DNA of 64,000 nt from an uncultured SAR116 cluster alpha proteobacterium (GTDB lineage Bacteria > Pseudomonadota > Alphaproteobacteria > Puniceispirillales > Marisalimonadaceae): contig CACNEF010000001.1 in the NCBI GenBank assembly GCA_902619485.1, forward strand, positions 124,001 to 188,000, read 5' to 3'. The notes under the pieces were generated by a model. The model had not been told where the DNA came from. It did not search any database and was given only the letters and a program-made list of their open reading frames with translations. How positions within the stretch are numbered: position 1 is the stretch's first letter; the number at the start of each line of letters is the position of its first letter. The translations under genes were made by a program, and so were the position numbers. Of the stretch, positions 30,591 to 40,852 are shown piece by piece.

Positions 30591-31400
30591 CTAAGACCTA
30601 AGCCTATAACCTGTTTTTAGTATATACCAAGCAAATATACTTAATACAAAGTTACAACAAAGTAAAACTGCACTTCCCAATATTGGAGATGCATCACTTA
30701 ATCCAATAAAACTAAATCTTAACCCATCAATAGCATAAAAAAATGGATTACAATAAGCTAAAATTTTTAGAGATTCAGGTAGTCTTTCAATTGAATAAAA
30801 AGTGCCAGATAAAAATGCTAGTGGTTGAATAACAAAATTTGAAATTATTGATAATTGATCGAATTTTTGAGCCCATATTCCAGCAAGTAATCCAATTATG
30901 GCCAATGTGATACCTCCCTGAATTAAATACAACATCATCCAAAAAATATTTTTAGGAAAATCTATGATCCCTAAAATCCATAACAATAAAAAAGAAGCTG
31001 TAAAAACACATAATCCTCTTGTGACGCTAGCTAAAGTATGGGCAATCAAAATTTCTATTGGTCCTAAAGGTGCCATTAGTAAGTCCACAATAGATCCTTG
31101 GACTTTTGCAGTCATAAAAGCTGAAGAAGCATTTGCAAAAGAATTTTGGATAACACTCATCATTATCAAACCTGGAACCAAGAATGTTATGAACGGAACT
31201 TGACGAAATCCAGCATTTCTGTCAATCGCAATTGAAAATACAATTACAAACAGTAAAGTAGTTACCATTGGGGCTGTAATAGTTTGTAAAAACACACTCG
31301 TAAACCTCTTTACTTCTTTAATGTATAAAGTAAATAAAGCCGTCCAATTTACTTTTCCAATTTCTCTTTTAACCCCAAGTTGTAAATTTTTATTTTTCAA
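30591..31400 (-). CDS. ABC-2 type transporter permease
   Basis: Membrane subunit of an ABC exporter (YadH/NodJ/DrrB type) with six hydrophobic segments and the family stretch QNSFANASSAFMTAKVQGSIVDLLMAPLGPIEIL. No ATPase gene is next to it. TTG start at 31400 with GGAG 8-9 bases ahead. Substrate unknown; polysaccharide, lipid or drug export are the usual roles. Confidence 0.85.
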   Translation of the reverse strand: MKNKNLQLGVKREIGKVNWTALFTLYIKEVKRFTSVFLQTITAPMVTTLLFVIVFSIAIDRNAGFRQVPFITFLVPGLIMMSVIQNSFANASSAFMTAKVQGSIVDLLMAPLGPIEILIAHTLASVTRGLCVFTASFLLLWILGIIDFPKNIFWMMLYLIQGGITLAIIGLLAGIWAQKFDQLSIISNFVIQPLAFLSGTFYSIERLPESLKILAYCNPFFYAIDGLRFSFIGLSDASPILGSAVLLCCNFVLSIFAWYILKTGYRLRS

Positions 31401-31480
31401 AAATTTATCTCCAGTAATATAAATATTTATAATTTTAATAATCTATATATATTAATAAATAACTATATTTATTAAAAAAA

Positions 31481-32053
31481 ATGAAATTTCACATGAATGA
31501 AGAAGAAAAAGTAATTAAGAAACTCAGAAAATCTGCAATGTCTTATTTAGCTAGATATGAAGTTTCAGTTCACCAGTTTGAAAAGACAATGAAACGAAAA
31601 CTATCTAACTTAAAAGCTAATTTAGAAGACTTAGATAAAATAAAAATAATAAGAAATTTAAAAAATGAGATGATATTAGCAAAATTTATTGATGACAAGC
31701 GTTTTGCTGAGACCAAAATTCGTTCAATAAGACGTCAAGGTGGTTCAGAAAGATTTATCTATGCAAAATTAAATGAAAAAGGAATATCAAATGATATAAT
31801 CAAATGTGCTATTAATACAGTAGACGAGGGTCATGAAAACGCAGAAATGATCGCAGCAATAAATTTTATTAAGAAAAAAAATATAGGCATATATTATAAA
31901 AAGAATTTAGAGAATAAAATTGACGAATTTGAATTAAAAAATAAATGGTATGGAGCTCTCTCAAGAAGAGGTTTTTCATTAGACACTGTTAAAAAGGTTT
32001 TTGAAATTAATGATATTGAAAAAGCTAATTTAATTTTAGAAGATAATTTATAG
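31481..32053 (+). CDS. recX: RecX-family regulator
   Basis: RecX blocks RecA filament growth. The 190-residue protein is helical and basic, with the three-helix repeats typical of RecX: SAMSYLARYEVSVHQFEKTMKRKL, then FIDDKRFAETKIRSIRRQGGSERFIYAKLNEKGIS. No recA is adjacent. An inner ATG at 31493 is also possible. The match is by pattern, not by a strict motif. Confidence 0.75.
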   Translation: MKFHMNEEEKVIKKLRKSAMSYLARYEVSVHQFEKTMKRKLSNLKANLEDLDKIKIIRNLKNEMILAKFIDDKRFAETKIRSIRRQGGSERFIYAKLNEKGISNDIIKCAINTVDEGHENAEMIAAINFIKKKNIGIYYKKNLENKIDEFELKNKWYGALSRRGFSLDTVKKVFEINDIEKANLILEDNL

Positions 32054-32073
32054 AAATATAAAAGGATTAGAAA

Positions 32074-34014
32074 ATGACTAATAAAGATTTATATGAACCA
32101 TCCTCTGACATAATTAAAAATTCTCATGCAAATAAAGCTTTATATGAAAAAATGTATGAAGAATCTATTACTTCTCCTGAAAAATTTTGGGAAAAACATG
32201 GTAAAAGAATTGACTGGATGAAGCCCTACACAAAAATTAGAGATGTGTCCTATAATAAAGAAGATCTTCATATCAAATGGTATGAGGATGGAACATTAAA
32301 CGCTAGTTATAATTGTTTAGACAGACATCTAGAAACCAAAGGTAATAATACAGCAATTATTTGGGAAGGTGACGATCCAAATGAGTCGAAACATATTAGC
32401 TATAATGAACTTTATGAACAGGTATGTAAATTTTCTAATGTATTAATAAATGCTGGTGCAAAAAAAGGTGATCGAATAACAATCTATATGCCAATGATCC
32501 CAGAAGCAACAGTTGCAATGTTAGCATGTACTAGAATAGGAGCTATTCATTCAGTTGTCTTTGGTGGTTTTTCTCCAGACGCTCTAGCTGGAAGAATTGA
32601 GGATTGTAATTCAACAATTATTATTACTGCGGATGAGGGTATAAGAGGAGGAAAAAAGATACCTTTAAAATCTAATACTGATGAGGCCATTTCTAAAGCT
32701 AAAATATGCAAAACTACAATTGTAGTTAAAAGAACAGGAGCTGAAATTAATTGGATAGACGGCCAAGATATTTGGTATCATGAAGAAATGGAAAAAGCAT
32801 CAGGTAATTGTCCACCCACTGAATTAAATGCCGAAGATCCAATGTTCATATTATATACTTCAGGATCGACTGGTAAACCCAAAGGAGTTCTTCATACAAC
32901 TGGAGGATATATGGTTTATGCTTCTATGACACATCATTATGTTTTTGATTATCAAGAAAATGAAATTTATTGGTGTACTGCAGACGTAGGCTGGGTAACA
33001 GGACATTCTTATATAGTTTATGGACCACTATCAAATGGCGCTACTACATTAATGTTTGAGGGTGTACCAAACTACCCAACAGTAAGTAGATTCTGGGAAA
33101 TAGTGGATAAACATAAAGTTAATATATTCTACACTGCTCCTACAGCAATAAGAGCATTGATGGCTGAAGGCAGTGAACCAGTTAAAAAAACAAAACGAGA
33201 CAGCCTGAGAATTTTAGGTAGTGTTGGAGAACCAATTAATCCAGAAGCATGGAATTGGTATAACAATGTTGTCGGTGATGGAAGGTGTCCAGTAGTGGAC
33301 ACTTGGTGGCAAACTGAAACTGGAGGAATTTTAATTACCCCTTTACCAGGAGCCACTGATACAAAACCAGGTTCTGCTACAAAACCTTTTTTTGGAATAT
33401 TGCCAGTTATTGTTGACAGTGATAACAAAGAATTAACTGGAGCCACTGAAGGGAATCTATGTATTAATATGTCTTGGCCAGGTCAAATGAGGACAGTTTT
33501 TGGTGACCACCAACGTTTTATAGATACATATTTTTCAACTTTTCCCGGAAGATACTTTTCTGGTGACGGATGTAGAAGAGATGATGACGGATATTATTGG
33601 ATAACAGGAAGAGTTGATGATGTAATAAATGTTTCTGGTCACAGAATGGGTACAGCAGAAGTTGAGTCTGCTCTCGTAGCTCACACAGATATTGCTGAAG
33701 CAGCAGTTGTTGGTTACCCACATGACATTAAGGGTCAAGGCATTTATGCCTACGTTACTGTGAATATTGGCGTAAAAACATCAGAAGAATTATTGACAGA
33801 ATTAAAACAATGGGTAAGGAAAGAAATTGGTCCTATTGCTACACCAGATTTAATTCAATTTGCCCCAGGTCTTCCTAAAACAAGGTCAGGTAAAATAATG
33901 AGACGAATATTAAGAAAAATAGCTGCAAATGAGCATGAAGAGTTGGGTGACGTATCGACATTGGCTGATCCACAAGTTGTTCAAAATTTAGTGCAAAACA
34001 GAAAAAACACTTAA
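32074..34014 (+). CDS. acs: Acetyl-CoA synthetase
   Basis: AMP-forming activation of acetate to acetyl-CoA. It carries the ACS N-terminal domain ([20 protein letters not shown]), the loop [11 protein letters not shown], the acetate-pocket motif [10 protein letters not shown], and [11 protein letters not shown] with the regulatory Lys. 646 residues matches Acs. AAAGGA precedes the ATG; recX ends 20 bases upstream on the same strand. Its stop interleaves with that of the TVP38-like gene. Confidence 0.96.
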   Translation: MTNKDLYEPSSDIIKNSHANKALYEKMYEESITSPEKFWEKHGKRIDWMKPYTKIRDVSYNKEDLHIKWYEDGTLNASYNCLDRHLETKGNNTAIIWEGDDPNESKHISYNELYEQVCKFSNVLINAGAKKGDRITIYMPMIPEATVAMLACTRIGAIHSVVFGGFSPDALAGRIEDCNSTIIITADEGIRGGKKIPLKSNTDEAISKAKICKTTIVVKRTGAEINWIDGQDIWYHEEMEKASGNCPPTELNAEDPMFILYTSGSTGKPKGVLHTTGGYMVYASMTHHYVFDYQENEIYWCTADVGWVTGHSYIVYGPLSNGATTLMFEGVPNYPTVSRFWEIVDKHKVNIFYTAPTAIRALMAEGSEPVKKTKRDSLRILGSVGEPINPEAWNWYNNVVGDGRCPVVDTWWQTETGGILITPLPGATDTKPGSATKPFFGILPVIVDSDNKELTGATEGNLCINMSWPGQMRTVFGDHQRFIDTYFSTFPGRYFSGDGCRRDDDGYYWITGRVDDVINVSGHRMGTAEVESALVAHTDIAEAAVVGYPHDIKGQGIYAYVTVNIGVKTSEELLTELKQWVRKEIGPIATPDLIQFAPGLPKTRSGKIMRRILRKIAANEHEELGDVSTLADPQVVQNLVQNRKNT

Positions 34015-34691
34015 ATATTATTTAGCTTGGTAAAATAGTTCATTAAAAACTTTATCAAAATTGGAAGAATAGCTACTAATGTAAAACTTACTATAAGTGT
34101 AAATGACATAATGTCATTAATGCTATTAACTTTCGAAATTTCTGAGCCAGCATTTACATAAATGACTGTTGCAGGAAGCATTCCTAATTGACTTATATAG
34201 TAAAACCTAAAAAGCGAAATAGGTAATACTCCCATAATTAAATTTATTAATACAAACGAAATAGTAGGTATTAATCTAAGACTTAAAAGATAATAAATAC
34301 CATTTTTGCTAAATTTATTGTCTATAATGACTTTTGTTTTTTCAAATTTATTATTAATGAAATCTTCTAAAAGATATCTCGATAACATAAAACAAATGCA
34401 TGCCCCAACCGTAGATGCAAAGGAAACTATAATGACACCTTCAATAACTCCAAACAAAGCTCCAGCGGCAATTGTCAAAATAGTAGGAACAACAGGGAAA
34501 GACAAACCTGAAAATATAACATAAAAAGTAAAAAATGAAATCCTTGATATATAAATTTCTTCGATAACCCATGTTTTCAGAAATATAATATGTTCTTTTA
34601 GTTTATCTAAATTGATTACTTCTTGTAGATATATGTAAGATATTAAAAAAGTACTAATTAAAATAAAAATTAATAGTGCGGGTCTTCTCAT
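34011..34691 (-). CDS. TVP38/TMEM64 (DedA-like) membrane protein
   Basis: Polytopic inner-membrane protein of the SNARE-associated/VTT family. Features: the glycine- and proline-rich [26 protein letters not shown], the amphipathic [12 protein letters not shown], and [21 protein letters not shown]. 226 residues is normal. VTT relatives move lipids or maintain membrane potential; no specific role can be assigned. It lies 6 bases after the CoA-transferase-like B gene. Confidence 0.85.
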   Translation of the reverse strand: MRRPALLIFILISTFLISYIYLQEVINLDKLKEHIIFLKTWVIEEIYISRISFFTFYVIFSGLSFPVVPTILTIAAGALFGVIEGVIIVSFASTVGACICFMLSRYLLEDFINNKFEKTKVIIDNKFSKNGIYYLLSLRLIPTISFVLINLIMGVLPISLFRFYYISQLGMLPATVIYVNAGSEISKVNSINDIMSFTLIVSFTLVAILPILIKFLMNYFTKLNNI

Positions 34692-34697
34692 TATCAG

Positions 34698-35438
34698 TTA
34701 AACACCCCAAATTCTATCGGCAAATTCTGGATAAAATTCTGAGACCATATAGGAAATCTTATTTCTTAATATATCTATACGAGTTTTATTAGGGATTGAC
34801 ATATTTGTTATTTTATCATGAATGTCAAATTTAAATCCTGTAAGTTTAATGATATTTTCTAAGCTTTCATTATTATGAATTTTTAAAAGACAAAAACGTT
34901 TCTTTTGTTTGTTAAATTTGAATAGAGCTCTATTAGTTAATAGAAATTTTGGTCCTCCAGGTCTGAAGATATTTTCGTCAGAAAATCCAGGCGCAGAAAT
35001 AAAGTCTACCTGATCGACTAGAGTTCTTGGTGAATGTTCTTCTCTAAATAAAATAATTTGTGGAACTACGAAATACATCAAAGCAGAACCAAATGAACCT
35101 GGAAATCTTTTTTGTATTTTTTCATAACTACCAGTCCCTACTAAATTTATATTAGCTTCACCATCAATTTGAACACCTCCTAGAAAGAAAGTATCTATTC
35201 TGCCTTGAGCAGCACAATCAAAAAGTTCTCTAGCACCATCAGTAAAATTGTTATATTTATTTGAATGTAATATTGTAACTCTTAATCTATTGTTTTGAAG
35301 TTTAGCTTCTTCTTTTACCAACAGCGCTGCTGCACCAGGAATTGGCGATGCAGCACCTACAGCTATATGCTTATCATTTACCAGTAAATCAGCTAATTCA
35401 CTTATTAATAACTCTTCTCTCTTAAGTTCAATCAACAA
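34698..35438 (-). CDS. CoA-transferase family I, beta-type subunit (IpdB/GctB-like)
   Basis: Beta subunit of a class I CoA-transferase-fold heterodimer with the gene just upstream. GAASPIPGAAALL and GGVQIDGEANINLVG are family text. The strand that in true transferases ends in the catalytic Glu (ESG/SENG) reads VTILHSNKYN here, so the nucleophile seems absent, as in IpdAB, which hydrolyses a ring of a CoA-linked steroid intermediate. The pair may therefore be a C-C hydrolase, not a transferase. Start is TTG TTG, with AAAGG ahead. Substrate unknown. Confidence 0.75.
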   Translation of the reverse strand: MLIELKREELLISELADLLVNDKHIAVGAASPIPGAAALLVKEEAKLQNNRLRVTILHSNKYNNFTDGARELFDCAAQGRIDTFFLGGVQIDGEANINLVGTGSYEKIQKRFPGSFGSALMYFVVPQIILFREEHSPRTLVDQVDFISAPGFSDENIFRPGGPKFLLTNRALFKFNKQKKRFCLLKIHNNESLENIIKLTGFKFDIHDKITNMSIPNKTRIDILRNKISYMVSEFYPEFADRIWGV

Positions 35439-35452
35439 ATTAAACCTTTAAA

Positions 35453-36274
35453 TTAATTATATAAGTAATTTTTCATGTAATCCTCAAAGCCTTTTTGTGT
35501 CTTTGCAGCGATAGAGTACTTTTTAATTTCATCATTATCTGCACCATAAACTCCAGGCAAAGCGCATGGCCAAGCTCCATTTTTAACCACAGATATTCCA
35601 TCAATATACAATGCCGGCAGACAAGTAGCAGCAGATAATTCATCATCAAATAAATCAATATCCAGAATTCGTTCAGTTGTAACAAATACATTTTTTGAGG
35701 CATGCGCAAGAGTTGCTAATTCTCTTCTCCTCCCAATTTGAATATTTCCATTTTTATCTACGCAAGGTGCGTGAAATATTAATATATCTAATTGGACCGC
35801 AGGAAGTAACAAGATTGGTTCATTCTTGTTACCTGAGAATTTCATCGGATTTTCTATAATTTGCCAGTCTTTTCTGTATTTTTGTATATCTGAGCCAATT
35901 ACTCCTCGAAGAGGCATAAATGGTACAGATTTTTCAGTAGCTTGAAGTTGAGCATGTAATGCTGGACATGTGGAATCTTTTATAATTATTTTACCTGACT
36001 CTACAGCTTCTGAAAATCTAGGTGCTAAACCAAATTCACCTAAAGTTACAGCTGCTGCTTCAACTTCAGAAACGCAACCGCTACCTATTAACATATCACC
36101 TTGAATAGTTGTCAATGGAAGACAATATAATTTTAAGTCCTTTACACCCTTTTTTATTAGTTCTTTTGTAAACTCCATAGGAACTCCGGAATAGTCTGCT
36201 GGAATTCCAATTAAATCTCCATCTTTAACTTCATCAACAATTTCTAAGAGAGATAATTCATCAAATTGTTTCAT
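35453..36274 (-). CDS. CoA-transferase family I, alpha-type subunit (IpdA/GctA-like)
   Basis: Alpha subunit partner of the following gene (14-base gap). It shows the GctA/IpdA-type order: an N-terminal LLEIVDEVKDGDLIGI, a central VSEVEAAAVTLGEFGLAPRF, and VQLDILIFHAPCVDKNGNIQIGRRRELATLAHASKNVFVTTERI. The usual opening GGF/GFG oxyanion motif is replaced by GIPADYSGVP. GGGAGA stands before the ATG. The operon is alpha, beta, TVP38-like; the TPR gene just upstream shares the strand (31-base gap). Confidence 0.78.
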   Translation of the reverse strand: MKQFDELSLLEIVDEVKDGDLIGIPADYSGVPMEFTKELIKKGVKDLKLYCLPLTTIQGDMLIGSGCVSEVEAAAVTLGEFGLAPRFSEAVESGKIIIKDSTCPALHAQLQATEKSVPFMPLRGVIGSDIQKYRKDWQIIENPMKFSGNKNEPILLLPAVQLDILIFHAPCVDKNGNIQIGRRRELATLAHASKNVFVTTERILDIDLFDDELSAATCLPALYIDGISVVKNGAWPCALPGVYGADNDEIKKYSIAAKTQKGFEDYMKNYLYN

Positions 36275-36305
36275 TATATATTCTCCCTTATTTAAAATAT
36301 AATGT

Positions 36306-36806
36306 TTAATATGAGCTCTTCTGACCCTTATTATACTTCATTATTGATTCTTTTAACATTTTTTCTTCCTTACACCCAAGGAAACATATTTTTTTGAGTT
36401 TTTTTAGATTAGCTTCGGCTTTTTTCAAATTTCCTTTAGTAAGAAACATTTCTCCTTGATATTCAAGAGCACCCTTATGCTTTGGAGAAATTTTAAGAGC
36501 TTTATCATAGTATTGGGCAGCTTTATCAAGATTACCCATTTTTCTATATGAGAAACCTAAATAATTATATATATCTGCATCTTTTTTATTGGTTTTTTCA
36601 GCCTTGAGAAGATTATCTACAGCGGCCTTATATGATTTTTTATTAATTAATTTAACAGCTTCATAGTAATAATTTGATTTAACATCCATCTTTTTACTGT
36701 CATCTCCACCACCACCAGCTGCAAAGGAGGATAGTACTAGTAATTGACTTAAAGAAATTATTGTAAAAAATTTTATGAATTTTTTGAAAAAGTTTTGATA
36801 AAACAT
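36306..36806 (-). CDS. Exported TPR protein
   Basis: An N-terminal signal peptide (to about SSFAAG) is followed by a glycine- and lysine-rich linker and about three tetratricopeptide repeats: YYEAVKLINKKSYKAAVDNLLKAEK, ADIYNYLGFSYRKMGNLDKAAQYYDKALKISP and HKGALEYQGEMFLTKGNLKKAEANL. Such proteins mediate protein contacts in the periplasm. AGGAG lies 5 bases before the ATG. The Cys in KKICFLGCKEEK could pair. No specific function. Confidence 0.85.
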   Translation of the reverse strand: MFYQNFFKKFIKFFTIISLSQLLVLSSFAAGGGGDDSKKMDVKSNYYYEAVKLINKKSYKAAVDNLLKAEKTNKKDADIYNYLGFSYRKMGNLDKAAQYYDKALKISPKHKGALEYQGEMFLTKGNLKKAEANLKKLKKICFLGCKEEKMLKESIMKYNKGQKSSY

Positions 36807-36874
36807 TAATGCTCCTATTAATTTAAGAAATATAATATTATATATAAATTACTTTGAATTTTTCTAGGATAAAC

Positions 36875-37333
36875 ATGCGATTATTTCTTATTACTTCTTT
36901 TATTTTTATTTTAATCAACATAAACAAGGCTATTAGCGATATTTTGCCAAATGATTTATTTTCGTCAGTAGAAGTTGTTGAACTTCAAATGAGCTCCCTT
37001 CAGACAAACTCAATAAAAAATAATTCTGGAATATACCAATGTTGGCTATTTGCACACCCAGAAAATAAGAGATATACAGGACCATTTGGTAATTTTAAAA
37101 AAATGATTTCTGATACATCTTATAAAATATTGTTAAATTCAACTAAATTCAAAATTAAACTAATCGAAGAAAATAAAAACAAAGCTGCGTATTCAGTTAA
37201 TGTAGACGCATACAATAATAAACGCTACAATTTAACATGGCTTTTAGAAAAAGCATCCGTTAGTAAAGATTGCAAAAATTGTTGGATGACGACTGCGGTT
37301 ACACAACCACAATTTATAGGGCAGTTGAACTAA
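36875..37333 (+). CDS. Exported DUF4864-like protein
   Basis: Residues 1-22 are a signal peptide (MRLFLITSFIFILININKAIS). The mature part has a NTF2-like layout: a helix (LQMSSLQTN), then YQCWLFAHPENKRYTGPFGNFKKMI, and a C-terminal NCWMTTAVTQPQ. This order resembles the DUF4864 pattern of ...FASPxNKxxTGP... and ...GCWMTxxV, recalled from memory. Start at ATG 36875 has AGGA ahead; an upstream TTG at 36854 is unlikely. Function unknown. Confidence 0.6.
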   Translation: MRLFLITSFIFILININKAISDILPNDLFSSVEVVELQMSSLQTNSIKNNSGIYQCWLFAHPENKRYTGPFGNFKKMISDTSYKILLNSTKFKIKLIEENKNKAAYSVNVDAYNNKRYNLTWLLEKASVSKDCKNCWMTTAVTQPQFIGQLN

Positions 37334-37351
37334 AATAAAGTGGAGAAAAAT

Positions 37352-37729
37352 ATGAAAACAGCAAAAGATTACCTTCAAGAAGCTAATGAAGTTGTGAAAA
37401 AAATTGACGTAAAGGAAGCAATTGAAAAGCATAAATCAAAATCAGCAATTTTTATAGATGTACGAGATAGTTCTGATATTAAAAAAACAGGAACAATTTT
37501 AGATGGTCTAGAAATTCCAAGAGGCCTAATTGAGTTTGTTGCTGATGAGGCAACTCCACTCTACAATAATAACCTAAAAAAAGATGCGGAAATAATACTT
37601 ATCTGTGGAGTTGGCGGCCAGGCCGCGTTAACTGGTAAGACACTTATAGAAATGGGGTATAAAAATGTTCTTAATGTAGGAGGCATTCCAGATTGGGAAA
37701 AAAATGGTGGCCCAATGAAAAAGTACTAA
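37352..37729 (+). CDS. Rhodanese-domain sulfurtransferase-like protein
   Basis: Single rhodanese domain of 125 residues with the CH2A-like IFIDVRDSSDIKKTGTI and the active loop IILICGVGGQAALTGKTL, whose Cys is the persulfide carrier. It transfers sulfane sulfur to thiol or cyanide acceptors. ATG 37352 has GGAG about 7 bases ahead; an upstream GTG at 37340 is only an alternative. It runs with the DUF4864-like gene upstream (18-base gap). Confidence 0.88.
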   Translation: MKTAKDYLQEANEVVKKIDVKEAIEKHKSKSAIFIDVRDSSDIKKTGTILDGLEIPRGLIEFVADEATPLYNNNLKKDAEIILICGVGGQAALTGKTLIEMGYKNVLNVGGIPDWEKNGGPMKKY

Positions 37730-37749
37730 AACATTTATTTTAAAATTTT

Positions 37750-38631
37750 ATGTCAAAAACAATTGCAATATTAATGCCTGGAGATATGGGCCATGGATGC
37801 GGAAAAGCATTTAAAAATAATAATTTTAGAGTTGTAACTTGTTTAAGTCAGAGAAGTATTAGAACTAAAAAACTGGCTGAATTATCCGGTTTTGAAGATT
37901 TAGGTACGATTGAAAATGTTGTTGAAAATTCTGATATTATATTGTCAATACTGCCTCCTGAATTTGCTCTTCAACAAGCTAAAATAGTCAACGATGTAAT
38001 TTTAAAAAAAGAAAAACACATTACTTATGTTGATTGCAATGCTGTATCTCCTGAAACAGCATTAAAAATCAATGATTCAATATCCTCTAAGTTTTGTAAT
38101 TTTATAGATGGTGGTATTATTGGGTTTAATCCGATTGTAGAAAATGGACAAACGAGATTATATATATCTGGACCTAATACTAAACCAGTTAAATTACTCC
38201 ACAAAAAAGGATTTATAATAAAAGATTTAGGTTTAGAAATAGGCAAAGCTTCTGCAATGAAAATGGTTTACGCTAGCGCAACAAAAGGAACTTTTGCACT
38301 TCATGCAGCAGTTTTGACAACTGCTCATAAACTCGGTCTTACATCTGAATATTTTGATGAATTGGAATATAGCAAACCTGATATATTATCAGCAATGGAA
38401 AAGATGGTTCCAAGAATTCCTCTTGATGCAGCAAGATGGGAAGGAGAAATGTTTGAAATTGCTAATACTTTTACTTATGCTGGAGTTACCTCAAAATTCC
38501 ACGAAGGTGCAGCCGATATAATGTCACTAGCAAATAAAACACCAATTGCTAGAGAGACTAGAGAAACGGTCGATGAAACAAGATCTTTGAATGATGTACT
38601 TGATATGTACGTAAATGCAATTAAAAAATAA
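37750..38631 (+). CDS. 6PGDH/3-hydroxyisobutyrate dehydrogenase-like oxidoreductase (DUF1932)
   Basis: NAD(P)-binding N-domain with AILMPGDMGHGCGKAF (the Rossmann turn) and DIILSILPPEFALQQA, then a helical C-domain including GLEIGKASAMKMVYASATKGTFAL, where the Lys near residue 175 matches the catalytic Lys position of beta-hydroxyacid dehydrogenases. The C-terminal part looks like DUF1932. It oxidises some beta-hydroxy acid; substrate unknown. 20 bases after the rhodanese gene. Confidence 0.82.
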   Translation: MSKTIAILMPGDMGHGCGKAFKNNNFRVVTCLSQRSIRTKKLAELSGFEDLGTIENVVENSDIILSILPPEFALQQAKIVNDVILKKEKHITYVDCNAVSPETALKINDSISSKFCNFIDGGIIGFNPIVENGQTRLYISGPNTKPVKLLHKKGFIIKDLGLEIGKASAMKMVYASATKGTFALHAAVLTTAHKLGLTSEYFDELEYSKPDILSAMEKMVPRIPLDAARWEGEMFEIANTFTYAGVTSKFHEGAADIMSLANKTPIARETRETVDETRSLNDVLDMYVNAIKK

Positions 38632-38680
38632 AGTATAAAAACACTTGTAAATTAGTTAACAAATGAAGTAAATCATTAAC

Positions 38681-39958
38681 ATGTTTCTTGCTAATAAAAA
38701 ATTTTTCGAAGCTACAAAAGACAAATTCTTCTACGGCTGGGTAATTGTTGGAATTGGGAGTCTCGGTATTTTTACGAGTGGAGCAGGACAATCTCATACC
38801 TTTAGTCCTTTTATACCAGTAATATCTCAAGATCTTAAAATTTCCAGTACTTCAATTACTACTGCTTATATGATAGCAACTTTAATTGCTGCTTTTCTAT
38901 TGCCAAAAATGGGAAAATTAGTTGACAAATATGGACCAAGAAAAATTTTAATATATACCGTCTTACTCCTTGGAATTGGATGTATGATTTTTGGAGCTGC
39001 ATCAAACTTTCTTATGTTGGCCATCGCATTTGGATTTTTAAGATTTTTTGGGCAAGGCTCTCTAATGCTTGGTTCTGCGAATATTATAACTCAGTGGTTT
39101 GATAAGAAAAGAGGGTTTGCATTAGGATTAATGGGTTTAGGGTTTGCTATTTCTATGGGTTTACATCCATATATCTCTGACTTTTTAATTTCAAGTTACG
39201 GATGGAGAATGGCATGGGTTATTTTAGGTTTGTCTACATGGTTGATCATGTTACCATCATTAATTTTCTTAGCAATAGATAAACCTGAAGATGTAAGCAT
39301 TAAACCAGATGGAATTTTAGAAAATTATAATAAGAGTAAAAATAATGAAAAAATTTTTGGTCTCAATCTTGAAGAAGCCCTAAAGGAAAAAAGCTTCTAC
39401 ATACTTGCATTCTCATTTTTTTCTATATCTTCATTAGTAACTGCACTTCATTTTTTTCAAGTTACAATTTTAAGTCAATACTTTGGAATGTCGAGTAGCA
39501 CTGCAGCTGCTTTATTCATACCAACAATGGTTTCGATGATTATCTTTATTCCTATTGCAGGTAAAATTTTAGACAGATTTGAAACTCATAATATTATTGG
39601 AGTTGCATTATTAATAACCACGGCTTCACTATTATCCATAACCTTTGCACGTGATTCTACCTTTTCCATGATTTATGCGATCATTTTTGGGATTAATAAT
39701 GGCTTTAATTTATCTTTATTTGGCTATATCTGGCCAAGGTATTTTGGAAGACTACATGTTGGTAGTATTCAAGGCACAGGTCAAATGATATTAGTTGTAG
39801 GGGCATCAATTGGTGCAATGCCGTTCGCAATATCAATGGATCTTGATTATGACTTAATTACAACTATAAGACTTTCTGCATTATATCCCTTTTTCTCAGC
39901 ATTTTTATGTTTTTTCTTTTTAAGAGAAAGTAAAAAACTTACAGAAATGAAGAAATAA
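38681..39958 (+). CDS. MFS transporter (OFA/monocarboxylate type)
   Basis: Twelve-helix major facilitator. Motif A is GKLVDKYGPRKILI near residue 78; the N-terminus FFYGWVIVGIGSLGIFTSGAGQSHTFSPFIPVI is typical of the oxalate/formate antiporter-like group that carries monocarboxylates. 425 residues. Six bases ahead of the next transporter gene, so co-transcribed. Confidence 0.85.
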   Translation: MFLANKKFFEATKDKFFYGWVIVGIGSLGIFTSGAGQSHTFSPFIPVISQDLKISSTSITTAYMIATLIAAFLLPKMGKLVDKYGPRKILIYTVLLLGIGCMIFGAASNFLMLAIAFGFLRFFGQGSLMLGSANIITQWFDKKRGFALGLMGLGFAISMGLHPYISDFLISSYGWRMAWVILGLSTWLIMLPSLIFLAIDKPEDVSIKPDGILENYNKSKNNEKIFGLNLEEALKEKSFYILAFSFFSISSLVTALHFFQVTILSQYFGMSSSTAAALFIPTMVSMIIFIPIAGKILDRFETHNIIGVALLITTASLLSITFARDSTFSMIYAIIFGINNGFNLSLFGYIWPRYFGRLHVGSIQGTGQMILVVGASIGAMPFAISMDLDYDLITTIRLSALYPFFSAFLCFFFLRESKKLTEMKK

Positions 39959-39964
39959 ATTAAA

Positions 39965-40852
39965 TTGAATTTAATAACCATTTATAAAAATACTTCTAAT
40001 AATTTTAGAGCCATCCTAGCTATGATTTTGGCTGTATTTTGCGTAACTATTATGAGCGTTCAAGCCAAATTAGTAGGTATTGAATACCATGCTGTACAGA
40101 TTACATTTGCAAGAGCCATGGTTGTAATAATTCTTTTATTACCTCTAATTTACAAGCTAGGAGGCATAAAATTTTTAAAAACAAATAAACCTTATCTTCA
40201 TTTCTTTAGAAGCTTAGCAGGACTTACTGGGAACATAATGTTTTTTTTAGCCTTTCAAAGATTACCTGTTGCAGATGTTACAGTAATATCTCAAGCAGTA
40301 CCAATTTTTTCATGTATTTTTGCAATAATCTTTCTTAACGAAATAATAGGGTGGCGAAGATGGTTGGCTATTTTAATTGGATTTGGTGGAGTAGTAATTG
40401 CAATAAATCCAACTGGTTCCATAGCAATTGCTTCAATTTATGCCTTAATTGGCACTTTAATGTGGTCTACTACTATTATTTTTTTAAGATTACTAGGGAC
40501 AACTGAACATCCTGTAAAAACAGTCTTTTACTTTATGTTAGTGAGTTTTATTCTAACTTCTTTTTTTCAACCATTTTTGTGGAAAGAACCTTCATTAAGA
40601 GTCATTTTGTTATTTATTGGACTAGGTGTATCAGCTTTTTTAACACAATTGTTAATGACTTACGCATTACAAAAAGCACCTGCTTCAATTGTAAGTCCAT
40701 TTAATTATACAGGAATTGTATGGGCAATTATTTTTGATTACTTGATATGGAACTCGCATCCAATAATTTCTACAATTGTAGGAGGATTCGTTATAACAAT
40801 TTCAGGTATATATATCTTCAAAAGAGAGGCTAAAATAAAATCAATTAAATAA
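39965..40852 (+). CDS. DMT-superfamily (EamA) transporter
   Basis: Ten hydrophobic segments in two EamA repeats (second starts near ASIYALIGTLMWSTTIIFLRLL). 295 residues. EamA proteins export or import metabolites; no substrate can be inferred. Start is TTG at 39965 right after the MFS stop, with no ribosome site of its own, consistent with translational coupling. Confidence 0.85.
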   Translation: MNLITIYKNTSNNFRAILAMILAVFCVTIMSVQAKLVGIEYHAVQITFARAMVVIILLLPLIYKLGGIKFLKTNKPYLHFFRSLAGLTGNIMFFLAFQRLPVADVTVISQAVPIFSCIFAIIFLNEIIGWRRWLAILIGFGGVVIAINPTGSIAIASIYALIGTLMWSTTIIFLRLLGTTEHPVKTVFYFMLVSFILTSFFQPFLWKEPSLRVILLFIGLGVSAFLTQLLMTYALQKAPASIVSPFNYTGIVWAIIFDYLIWNSHPIISTIVGGFVITISGIYIFKREAKIKSIK

